Shown piece by piece: positions 6,189-12,068 of a stretch of 12,068 nt of DNA. The position numbers and the translations under genes were made by a program. Below the pieces are notes generated by a model that was not told where the DNA came from, searched no databases, and was given only the letters and a program-made list of their open reading frames with translations. Numbering within the stretch: the stretch's first letter is position 1; every line of letters starts with the position of its first letter. Location: positions 1 through 12,068 of the forward strand of contig JBNJEM010000179.1 of NCBI GenBank assembly GCA_051745935.1, written 5' to 3'. This stretch comes from JBNJEM01 sp051745935. Lineage in GTDB: Bacteria > Planctomycetota > Planctomycetia > Pirellulales > Pirellulaceae.

Positions 6189-6965
6189 TCAACGCGTCTC
6201 GGTCGTCTCGGGTGAACGATCCGCCGCGGACGTGTCGGGCGGACCAGGGCGGCGAAGCGCGTTGCCTGGCGCGTCGGAAGCACGTGGCGGCCCCGAGGCC
6301 TCCGTCTTCTCGGGACGCACGTCGGGTTCCACGCCGACTTCGGGAACGGGAAGATCGCTCGCGTCCGCGGCGGGAAGCGGGGGCTCGGCCCCGCTCTCGG
6401 GCGAGGCCGCGGTCGACTCTCCAGGATCCGTTTCCAACATGTGGTTGACTTCGTCGCGAATGTACTCCGCGAAGGCGGGCTTATCGCCCACCAGTGCCCA
6501 CACCTGGTCGAGACTTTTCCAGTCCTCGACGTGCCCGCCGTTCATGTTCGCGAGCACCACGACGGGCATTTGGACTTCGAACTCCTCGCCGAGTTCCGTT
6601 CCGGAGGGCTCCTCGTAGTTGACGGTCTTCCAGACCACCCGTCCGCTTTCCAATTCGGACGCGAACTCGGACTCCACTGTCGCGTGGGCCTGCGACTCAA
6701 TGCTGCGACAGGTGCGGCAACGCGTGTTGCCATGGAAATAGTACACCATCAGGGCGTCATCAACCGGTTCAGTCTCGGCCGCGACGCCCGGCCCCGCCGT
6801 GATGCCGCCCGACTTTCGGATGGCTTCAAGCTCTTCGACAATTCTCGCGAGTTGCGGTTCCAGGCGCGACGCCGCCCGCGAGTCAAGCGATCGGGCAATT
6901 AACAGGACGAGTGTTGCTGAAAACAGCGCAATCAGGCAGACTGCGAGCGCGTTCCTTAGTTCCAT
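6189..6965 (-). CDS. Membrane-anchored thioredoxin-like protein with CRTC motif and disordered tail
   Basis: A 258-residue protein in three parts. Residues 7-24 form one N-terminal membrane anchor, followed by a charged, probably coiled segment to about 52. Residues 68-178 are a thioredoxin-like domain with MVYYFHGNTRCRTC (Cys83-x-x-Cys86) and QMPVVVLAN at the cis-proline position. Residues 179-258 are a Pro/Glu/Ser/Ala-rich tail of low complexity, probably disordered. The domain is a paralogue of the CPTC protein encoded 144 bases downstream. The single anchor predicts an outward-facing domain that could serve as redox or metal-shuttle partner of the ArsG-like and ArsP-like permeases. GAGGAG is seven bases before the ATG. 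Confidence 0.75.
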   Translation of the reverse strand: MELRNALAVCLIALFSATLVLLIARSLDSRAASRLEPQLARIVEELEAIRKSGGITAGPGVAAETEPVDDALMVYYFHGNTRCRTCRSIESQAHATVESEFASELESGRVVWKTVNYEEPSGTELGEEFEVQMPVVVLANMNGGHVEDWKSLDQVWALVGDKPAFAEYIRDEVNHMLETDPGESTAASPESGAEPPLPAADASDLPVPEVGVEPDVRPEKTEASGPPRASDAPGNALRRPGPPDTSAADRSPETTETR

Positions 6966-7370
6966 GGCGGTTCTCCTCAGTTATCCGGCTGTCGGGAAAA
7001 AGTGGCGCGAGCCGTCAGCGGCCCCACGACACGACGGTCCGGCAGGTCGTGTCTGCCGGCGCACCAGCCGCAAATGCTGGAAAAAGTTGCGTCTCCCGTC
7101 CGATACCCACATCACGCTGTTGCCATCGGGCGCACCAGCCGCAAATGCTGGAAAAAGTTGCGTCGTTCATGCTCGGGACATGTCTGTACGGGCCAGCCGC
7201 TCACGGCCGCGGGCGGTAACCTTCTGGACCACCTCTTCCGTGGCGGGGGACGCGCCCTTTTCCATCCCGAGGTCACTCAGCCGCAGGTGTTCGAACGCCG
7301 TGAAGCCAAGCTTCTTCGAGCGTTTTCCGAGCGCAATCCAACGGACAGCCGTATGAATCGGCGGGATCTC
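6966..7370. other. Intergenic region between the flavodoxin-fold and CRTC genes
   Basis: About 405 bases. It contains the two 36-base repeat copies (7058-7164) and, next to the flavodoxin-fold gene, a minus-strand frame of 67 codons (7170-7370) that continues in phase past the TAG stop of that gene. That frame is described under findings. I see no other gene. Confidence 0.5.
7058..7164. repeat. Pair of identical 36-base direct repeats, 71-base period, each with a small hairpin
   Basis: Bases 7058-7093 and 7129-7164 are identical over 36 positions, separated by 35 unrelated bases. Each contains CCAGC-CGCAAAT-GCTGG, a 5-bp stem with a 7-base loop. The leader of the permease gene has a relative of this hairpin (CCAGCCGTAACTGCTGG at 10060-10076). 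With only two copies, and no cas genes or leader, this is not a supported CRISPR array; it looks like a dispersed hairpin repeat that was duplicated. Confidence 0.9.
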
Positions 7371-8081
7371 CTAACGCGTCAAGCCGGATCGACCCAGGGC
7401 AACTTCGGCCACGTGACGGCCGAGGTTTTTCGCCGTCAGCACCCCGAACTCGTCTTGGGAAATGTCATCACTGCCGTCGTTCCACAGGCGGGCGCCAAAA
7501 TGGCCGGTTGGGCGGCCATCGCCCACCAGCAGCATCTCGTGGCAAAACAACGCCGCCTGGACCGACTGAATGGTCAGCTCCTGCCCCCCATTGCGAACGC
7601 CACCAACGGCGACCACCGAGCCGACTTTGCCGGACAGCTGGAAGTCGTTCTTGCGGAACTGGCCACAGCGGTCGATAAACGTTTTGCACAGGGCCGTCAT
7701 GTTGGCGAAATAGACGGGCGTCCCCACCAGGATTCCGGCCACCTTCGGATCGGAAAGCTTCGACGCCACGTCGGGAAAGTCGTCCTTTTCACCCGGTTCC
7801 AATGGGATGCCCGCCACGACCTGGGCGGGAATTGTCAAACCGGCCAACTCAATCAGCTCCACGTCGATTCGATCCGGGGCGACGCCCTTGGCCGCCTCCA
7901 GACAGATGCTCAGAGATTGGGCGGTGGTCTTCCCCTTTCGCGGGCTGCAAGCGACACCGATAAGCTTGATCCCGGCCTCGTTTTCAGCGGCGGGTGCCGC
8001 CCATGCGGACGTTGCCGCCACGGCGGCGGCCCCTGGTCCCGCCGCGCTCAGGAATGTCCGACGCGTCACGTTTTTAGCCAT
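7371..8081 (-). CDS. Tat-exported flavodoxin-fold NAD(P)H-dependent FMN reductase
   Basis: A 236-residue protein. The N-terminus has Arg7-Arg8-Thr-Phe-Leu and an Ala-rich hydrophobic stretch ending AWAAPAA, i.e. a twin-arginine signal, so it is probably folded with its flavin and then exported. The rest is a flavodoxin-like fold: strand IKLIGVACSPRKGKTTAQS with the FMN-phosphate loop (46-53), then GILVGTPVYFANMTALCKTFIDRC (the flavin-ring loop, from about 117), then GKVGSVVAVGGVRNGGQE. This matches the FMN-reductase/iron-sulfur-flavoprotein group, but the clustered Cys motif of the latter is absent. It may feed electrons to the exported thioredoxin-like proteins or reduce a metal species. GGGAG is seven bases before the ATG. 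The annotated end fits the family's usual end at the NLGRHVAEVAL helix. Confidence 0.82.
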   Translation of the reverse strand: MAKNVTRRTFLSAAGPGAAAVAATSAWAAPAAENEAGIKLIGVACSPRKGKTTAQSLSICLEAAKGVAPDRIDVELIELAGLTIPAQVVAGIPLEPGEKDDFPDVASKLSDPKVAGILVGTPVYFANMTALCKTFIDRCGQFRKNDFQLSGKVGSVVAVGGVRNGGQELTIQSVQAALFCHEMLLVGDGRPTGHFGARLWNDGSDDISQDEFGVLTAKNLGRHVAEVALGRSGLTR

Positions 8082-8168
8082 CGTAATACTCCCGGATTGA
8101 AGGAATCTTGAGTCATGCGCGCTCCACGCGATACGGATTAACGACGAAGGCTCCCTCCCGCGTCGAGG

Positions 8169-8414
8169 TTAGGCCAAAAGCTTCTTGATCTCTTCCACCG
8201 ACGGCACCTTGCCCACGACCTTGACTTCCCCGTCAATGGCCAAGGCGGGCGTCATCATCACGCCAAACTCGGTAATCTTGGTAATGTCACTGACTTTCTC
8301 GACCGTGGCGTCGATCGCCAAGTCTTTCACCGCCGCATCGGCGTTTTCCGCCAACTTGGCACACTTGGCGCAACCAGGCCCCAGGATTTGAAGTAGCTTG
8401 TCGGGTTCGCTCAT
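8169..8414 (-). CDS. Small redox-active disulfide (thioredoxin-like) protein
   Basis: An 81-residue cytoplasmic protein of the glutaredoxin-like TM0996/MTH895 family (TIGR00412, redox-active disulfide protein 2). It shows LQILGPGCAKCAKL with Cys15-x-x-Cys18, the cis-proline Pro56 in GVMMTPALAIDG, and the ending VGKVPSVEEIKKLL. Members of this family often lie between an ArsR regulator plus DUF318 permease and an ArsG/CcdA-type protein, as here. They probably act as a thiol donor or metal(loid) carrier for the permease. AAGGA is nine bases before the ATG. The leader carries two perfect 24-base repeats that partly mimic the initiation region. Confidence 0.88.
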   Translation of the reverse strand: MSEPDKLLQILGPGCAKCAKLAENADAAVKDLAIDATVEKVSDITKITEFGVMMTPALAIDGEVKVVGKVPSVEEIKKLLA

Positions 8415-8432
8415 AATCGCTCATCCTTCGTT

Positions 8433-8480
8433 ATACGTTGTAGCTCATCGCTCATCATACGTTGTAGCTCATCGCTCATC
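8433..8480. repeat. Two perfect 24-base tandem repeats in the leader of the disulfide-protein gene
   Basis: Bases 8433-8456 and 8457-8480 are identical. Within each, the heptamer GCTCATC occurs twice in a row, and GCTCATC occurs again at 8419-8425, just upstream of the gene. On the minus strand the unit contains GATGAGCGATGAGC, similar to the real initiation region GGATGAGCGATTATGAGCGA, so it looks like an expansion of the translation start region. Confidence 0.93.
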
Positions 8481-8598
8481 ATCCCCCCGGCGACCGGCCC
8501 AGTGGTGACGGATCGAATCGGTCCCGCCACGTTTTGTGTCATGCCAACGTGAGTTCCCTCGGAAACACGCTAGGGGCCCACGCCGTGCCGGGACACGC

Positions 8599-10035
8599 TC
8601 ATCCGCCGGTGGTTGAAGGGACGGCGGCCACGCCGTGGGGCGTCTGAAGCACCGGGTTCTCCGGGAACATCGTGCCGTACCCCACGCCGGCGATCGTGGC
8701 CATCACGACGACCAGGACCATAAACACCGCCGTTTTCTGGTTACCGATCACGGACCGGATCACCAAGATGCTGGGAAGGGAAAGTGCCGGGCCGGCTAGC
8801 AGCAACGCGAGCGCGGGGCCGGAGGCCATTCCGTTCTTCATCAGGGCTTCCAGAATCGGAATCTCCGTCAGCGTGGCGAAGTAAAACAGACAGCCCACCA
8901 CCGAGGCGACGAGGTTGGAAAACAGGCTGTTGTCGCCCACCAGGGCGGCCACTTGCTTCTCCGGCACCAACGCCCCCAGGAAACCGACGATGAACACCCC
9001 GCCGAACAACAGCGGGATCAGCAGCTTGGAAAACGTCCAGGTGTTGTCCATCCACGTCATGAAGTCCGGCTTGTCCAGCCACATCAGGCTCATGATCACC
9101 ACCAATACGCCCATCGCCCCGGCTAGATACCACCGATGATGATGGATGCGCACCACCCAGTTGTCGATATCCTCGATGGACGCGATGTCCGCCTTGGGGA
9201 TCCGAACGACTTCCCCCGGCTGATGGTCGATGATCACGCCCTCCGAAGCGTGGCGTTGCTCTTGCCATGGCTCTTTCAGCCGGAGATCGTACTGATCCAG
9301 TGTTTCGTATTGCAGCGTGGCCTCGAGTGTCGTGCCGTCGGCCAGTTCCACGTGCTTGTCACCCGGATTGAACCAGTCGCTGAAAACAAGGAATGCAATC
9401 ATGGCGGCCAGCATGGAAGCGCTCTGCCAAAGGGGTCGCTTGGACGCTGGCGGGTCGGGCATCGCCATCGTCGCCTCGGTCCGTGACTCCTCGCTCTTTC
9501 GAAAGATCAACGCCATCAGCAAACCAATGATGATCCCGAACACAATCGCGCCAACGACCCGCGCCACGCCCAGCTCAAAGCCGAGGACCCGGGCCGTCAG
9601 GAAAATGGCCAGCACATTGATAGCCGGTCCGGCATACAAAAAACAGGCCGCCGGCCCCAGCCCCGCCCCGATGCGGTAGATCCCGGCGAACATGGGCAAC
9701 ACGCTGCAGGAGCAGACCGCCAGCACCGTGCCGGAGACCGAAGCCACCGAATAGCCTTCCACTTTATTCGCCTTGGGGCCCAAATGCTTCAGCACGCCCT
9801 CCTTGGACAGAAACGTCGTAATGGCGCCGGCGATGAACAAGGCCGGAACCACGCAGGCCAGCGTGTGGTTCCGGGCGTACCACTGCAGCAGCACGAACGC
9901 TTCGATGATCGCCGTGGTGACTTTCGCGTTGGTGGGGTTCGTGCCTTCCTGGAATTCGGGCGTGGCCAGCGGCAGGAAATAGGCCACCAGAAAGATCGCC
10001 ACGAACGCCGCGAAGATTCTCAGTTCTCGGTTCAT
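8599..10035 (-). CDS. ArsP/DUF318-family permease (PF03773) with an extramembrane insert
   Basis: A 478-residue inner-membrane protein with two homologous halves. The first half has VCSCSVLPMFAGIYRIGAG, with Cys108-x-Cys110 in the conserved membrane motif, then GPAACFLYAGPAINVLAI. The second half has the parallel GCLFYFATLTEIPILEALM and GPALALLLAGPALSLPSIL. Members include ArsP, which exports trivalent organoarsenicals, and permeases linked to other thiophilic metals; the Cys pair probably binds the metal(loid). Residues about 222-302, between the halves, form a polar domain of roughly 80 residues containing VHDQ-type acidic and His residues (WVVRIHHHRW at its end). AGGAG is six bases before the ATG. 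An ArsR-type operator lies upstream. The substrate is inferred only as a soft metal or organometal. Confidence 0.85.
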   Translation of the reverse strand: MNRELRIFAAFVAIFLVAYFLPLATPEFQEGTNPTNAKVTTAIIEAFVLLQWYARNHTLACVVPALFIAGAITTFLSKEGVLKHLGPKANKVEGYSVASVSGTVLAVCSCSVLPMFAGIYRIGAGLGPAACFLYAGPAINVLAIFLTARVLGFELGVARVVGAIVFGIIIGLLMALIFRKSEESRTEATMAMPDPPASKRPLWQSASMLAAMIAFLVFSDWFNPGDKHVELADGTTLEATLQYETLDQYDLRLKEPWQEQRHASEGVIIDHQPGEVVRIPKADIASIEDIDNWVVRIHHHRWYLAGAMGVLVVIMSLMWLDKPDFMTWMDNTWTFSKLLIPLLFGGVFIVGFLGALVPEKQVAALVGDNSLFSNLVASVVGCLFYFATLTEIPILEALMKNGMASGPALALLLAGPALSLPSILVIRSVIGNQKTAVFMVLVVVMATIAGVGYGTMFPENPVLQTPHGVAAVPSTTGG

Positions 10036-10059
10036 CGGGAACTCCTATTTAGGGCACGC

Positions 10060-10076
10060 CAGCCGTAACTGCTGGG
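10060..10076. repeat. Hairpin related to the 7058-7164 repeats
   Basis: CCAGCCGTAACTGCTGG shares the CCAGCCG...TGCTGG frame and the 5-bp stem of the repeats near 7058-7164 but differs in the loop and flanks. It lies in the permease 5' leader, between operator and ribosome binding site. Confidence 0.6.
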
Positions 10077-10078
10077 TG

Positions 10079-10100
10079 ATTTGGCATATTATGCAAGTAT
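10079..10100. promoter_or_regulatory. Probable ArsR operator of the permease gene
   Basis: ATTTGGC (10079-10085), eight bases, CAAGTAT (10094-10100). The same half-sites at the same spacing occur upstream of arsR (ATTTGGC, eight bases, CAAATAC, read on the minus strand). The centre has the perfect 11-base inverted repeat GCATATTATGC, which on the minus strand holds a -10-like CATAAT. It lies 44 bases before the permease ATG. I see no good -35. Confidence 0.6.
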
Positions 10101-10414
10101 TTCGGCAAAAAAACGAGCCCGGTTCTGGGCCGCGCACCGGCTGCGCTCGCGTTGGTTGCCTGCTGGAAATGGTATCGCGCCGCGACGTTCGCTCAGGAAC
10201 GTGCCACCCGAGCTCAACCCCGCAATCCCGTTTGGTTGCGGGCACGGGAGAGCGAGGCCGCGCTCGTCAACGGCAAGGCCATGGTCCCCTCGGCCAACAT
10301 TTTGAATCATCATGTGGAGTCTCCCGGCGGACGGCAACCCGCGCCGAGCCCTCGCTTCCAACCCCGGATCCCCTGACCCGGCCCCCCCGCAGGGCATTCA
10401 AGTGAGCCACCCCA

Positions 10415-10762
10415 TCAAACAGCGGCATCGCCGCGCCCCGAACCCAGCAATTGCTGCTGGCTGTTCGCGTTGCACTCGATCACTGACCGGATACAGTCGA
10501 AGAAGTCCAACGTGCAGTGAACCCGAAGGCGGTAATACACCATTTGGCCACGCTTTTCGTATTCAATCAAGCCAGCCTGTGTCAACTGCGCCAAGTGGCG
10601 CGACACGGTTGACATGTCGGTCCCGATCATCTCGGTCAACTCGCAGACACAACGTTCCGGCGTCTTGGACAGCTCATCGACGATCAACAGCCTGGCCGGA
10701 TGAGCCATGGCCTTGACAATTTTCGTCCAGGCTTCGTATTTCGCTCGCGTCGTGGCGTCCAT
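10415..10762 (-). CDS. ArsR/SmtB-family metal(loid)-responsive repressor
   Basis: A 115-residue winged-helix repressor. Helix alpha3 carries ERCVCEL (Cys38-x-Cys40), the position and pattern of the ELCVCDL arsenite-binding site of classical ArsR. The recognition helix follows (DMSTVSRHLAQLTQAGLI), then the wing (YEKRGQMVYYRL). Further cysteines at 83, 90 and 97 might complete a three-thiol site. Binding As(III), or a comparable soft metal, would release the repressor from DNA. I chose the ATG at 10762 because GAGG lies five bases before it; the ATG at 10792 has no ribosome binding site. It lies upstream of the permease cassette with the same orientation, and its own promoter lies inside an inverted repeat, so it is probably autoregulated. 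Confidence 0.9.
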   Translation of the reverse strand: MDATTRAKYEAWTKIVKAMAHPARLLIVDELSKTPERCVCELTEMIGTDMSTVSRHLAQLTQAGLIEYEKRGQMVYYRLRVHCTLDFFDCIRSVIECNANSQQQLLGSGRGDAAV

Positions 10763-10801
10763 TGGTTCCTCGTATTGACTGTTCCTCAGCATCGACCATT
10801 A

Positions 10802-10839
10802 GTATTTGTTACTTTAGCCAAATACGAAGTTCCCGTCAA
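10802..10839 (-). promoter_or_regulatory. arsR promoter with overlapping operator
   Basis: On the minus strand TTGACG (10834-10839) and TAAAGT (10811-10816) are separated by 17 bases, a sigma70-type promoter. The -10 lies in the 10-base spacer of a perfect 7-base inverted repeat, GTATTTG (paired arm at 10819-10825) and CAAATAC (10802-10808). Bound repressor would block RNA polymerase. The predicted transcript start, near 10803, gives a leader of about 40 bases. Confidence 0.75.
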
Positions 10840-11025
10840 GTGGAGGCCGGCCGGGATTTCGCCATGAAGCCATGAGTGCTCTGTCACGGCTCGTCATTCG
10901 GGGGGCATCAAAGGATCGATCTGGAGGGACTGTTGGCGGCGGAAAGCATACTGAACAAACGGCCTCCCCTTGATCTCCCGGCGGATCAAGTTGCGACCAA
11001 AGCCGAGCGTGGCCGTTTCGGCGTC

Positions 11026-11595
11026 TCAGCGCTCTCCAATGGGCTTCGTATCCACCAGCACGATACACTGGACCGCTATGACCTCCTCCCGGCCCACCGG
11101 GCCGACATGTTCGCCCGTTTTGGCCTTCAGGCTCACGAATTCCGGCGTGGTGTCCAAGATGTCCGCTATTCGCTGGCGAATTTGTTGCTTGAAGGCACTC
11201 AACTTGGGCCGTTGAGCGAACACGATACAGTCGAGGTTCACCAAGTGGTATCCAGCTTGGCACACGAGCTGGTAGGCGTGCCGCAGCATCTCCGCGGAAT
11301 CCCGGCCAAGGTTTTCGCTCGCGGTGTCTGGAAACAGGTCCCCGATATCGCCAGCCGCCACGGCCCCCAAAAGGGCATCGGTGACGGCATGCAGTACCAC
11401 GTCCGCGTCGCTGTGCCCCACCAGATGGGCATCATGTGGTATCTCGATCCCGCCCAAACGCAACGGCCCAACCGGTGCCAACCGATGGGTATCATGCCCG
11501 ATCCCGATTCTACTGCCGATGACGACGATCCTCCGATTACGGGCTCGTTGAAGTGAATTCCAAATATCGTAACACGTTAGCCGGCGGGCAGCCAT
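11026..11595 (-). CDS. ispF: 2-C-methyl-D-erythritol 2,4-cyclodiphosphate synthase
   Basis: A 189-residue cytoplasmic enzyme of the non-mevalonate (MEP) isoprenoid pathway. It converts CDP-methylerythritol 2-phosphate to the 2,4-cyclodiphosphate with loss of CMP. Seen motifs: IGIGHDTHRL, whose Asp-x-His binds the active-site metal; LGGIEIPHD; HLVGHSDADVVLHAVTDALL with the third metal-binding His; GDIGDLFPDT; and KAKTGEHVGPVGREEVIAV, the CDP-contacting Thr/Glu and Gly-x-Gly-like end. The catalytic core starts about 20 residues after the ATG at 11595, so the protein has a short N-terminal extension. I prefer that ATG because GAGAGG lies nine bases upstream; the ATG at 11637 has none. A strong GGAGG directly before the core (about 11527-11531) has no ATG, GTG or TTG after it. 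The gene is unrelated to the cassette. Confidence 0.93.
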   Translation of the reverse strand: MAARRLTCYDIWNSLQRARNRRIVVIGSRIGIGHDTHRLAPVGPLRLGGIEIPHDAHLVGHSDADVVLHAVTDALLGAVAAGDIGDLFPDTASENLGRDSAEMLRHAYQLVCQAGYHLVNLDCIVFAQRPKLSAFKQQIRQRIADILDTTPEFVSLKAKTGEHVGPVGREEVIAVQCIVLVDTKPIGER

Positions 11596-11882
11596 GGACG
11601 TCAGCCTCTCCAGACTGGGAGAACCTGGTCTCGGCATGATGAGCTTGGCTCATGGCTGAAACAAGACGTGTCAGCTACTGCCATGTCCAACGAGCTCCGT
11701 TTGTTGCCTTGGAGAAGAAGGGGCCACTTCCGAAAACGTTACGTCAGATGGCTGACGTGTTATGATAATCTTCCTGTCCTCGAGTCTTCCTGTCGTTGCT
11801 CACCGTGCAACGTGGAAGCTGATGGCGAGCGATATGGCCCAGTGGAGCTGGCGGAGTGGACTGGCGGCAACCAATGTCTGGG

Positions 11883-11939
11883 TAGCCGTTCACGGGGGCC
11901 ACGACACGGCCTGGACACAAGAGCGCGCATGGATGCCAC
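11883..11939 (+). repeat. 57-base dispersed repeat, copy 2
   Basis: This copy matches the minus-strand sequence of 5494-5550 at 47/57 positions without gaps. Here it runs on into the hairpin unit at 11933-11955, which the other copy lacks, so copy 1 is probably truncated. Confidence 0.85.
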
Positions 11940-12048
11940 GGGCTTGTCCCGTGGTCCGTTACGTTCCAGGCTACCAACGGCCAGGAGTGATGTGTCTGGC
12001 CAGTTTGTAGCGGCGAACGTGAACCACCACGGGACAAGCCCGTGGCAT
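11933..12048. repeat. Inverted pair of 23-base hairpin units
   Basis: Bases 11933-11955 are the exact reverse complement of 12026-12048. Each unit is itself a hairpin, CCACGGG-5 bases-CCCGTGG (11936-11954 and 12027-12045). The two could pair with each other across 70 bases or fold separately. The region has no transposase gene and no sign of a target-site duplication. Confidence 0.9.
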
Positions 12049-12068
12049 TTGTACCCTGAAAGCGTTCC

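Larger units (their letters stand above)
10036..10414. other. Intergenic region between arsR and the permease gene
   Basis: About 380 bases without a supported gene. Nearest the permease are its ribosome binding site, the hairpin at 10060-10076 and the operator at 10079-10100. Further away, CCCGCAA (10219-10225) and TTGCGGG (10236-10242) could pair around a 10-base loop. It has no T-run, so I do not call it a terminator. The presence of its own operator suggests that the permease has a second promoter. Confidence 0.55.
11596..12068. other. Gene-free end of the window
   Basis: About 470 bases upstream of ispF without a recognisable gene. It holds copy 2 of the 57-base repeat and an inverted pair of 23-base hairpin units. 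Open frames across it are products of those repeats. Confidence 0.6.

Noticed and set aside
7058..7164. CRISPR array
   Set aside because: Only two repeats and one spacer, no cas genes or leader, and a related hairpin occurs singly at 10060-10076.
10219..10242. Rho-independent terminator after arsR
   Set aside because: The 7-bp stem has a 10-base loop and no following T-run on either strand.

Overview
The window looks like accessory DNA from an uncultured, GC-rich anaerobe, most likely of the Planctomycetota/PVC group. The reasons are the gene content (an HNH-associated-repeat relic, PVC-style hgcAB, an isolated ispF) and several families of short intergenic repeats of the kind that are abundant in such genomes. 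This taxonomic call is inference from style; no rRNA or other marker gene is present.

Layout. (1) 1-474, plus strand: the 3' end of a cyclopropane-fatty-acid-synthase-like methyltransferase. (2) 475-1095: non-coding, with short direct repeats. (3) 1096-1828, minus strand: a toxin-antitoxin pair, UPF0175 antitoxin followed by a DUF3368/PIN toxin, overlapping by 8 bases. (4) 1892-2797: gene debris and repeats, including a broken HNH-associated-repeat ORF and a possible DUF190 scrap. (5) 2798-4288, minus strand: hgcA and hgcB, the corrinoid protein and ferredoxin that methylate mercury. The NVWCAAGK cap-helix motif and five C-terminal membrane helices identify HgcA; two CX2CX2CX3CP clusters, Cys73 and a C-terminal Cys pair identify HgcB. 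(6) 4718-10762, minus strand: a metalloid/thiol cassette. In transcription order it holds an ArsR repressor, an ArsP/DUF318 permease, a small redox-active disulfide protein, a Tat-exported flavodoxin-fold reductase, two exported thioredoxin-like proteins (CRTC and CPTC) and an ArsG/CcdA-type membrane protein. (7) 11026-11595, minus strand: ispF, then a 470-base gene-free end with hairpin repeats.

Everything from ispF to hgcB runs on the minus strand. arsR has a clear promoter (TTGACG, 17 bases, TAAAGT) lying in an inverted repeat. A site of the same form (ATTTGGC, 8 bases, CAARTAY) lies upstream of the permease, so ArsR probably represses both. The cassette pairs two candidate exporters with an extracytoplasmic thiol-redox relay, and it sits directly upstream of the mercury methylation genes. 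The attractive reading is a combined unit in which Hg(II) is methylated by HgcAB while thiol-reactive metal(loid)s or their organic forms are sensed and expelled by the neighbouring cassette. A 16-unit heptanucleotide array and 277 further non-coding bases separate the two parts, so co-transcription is not assured.
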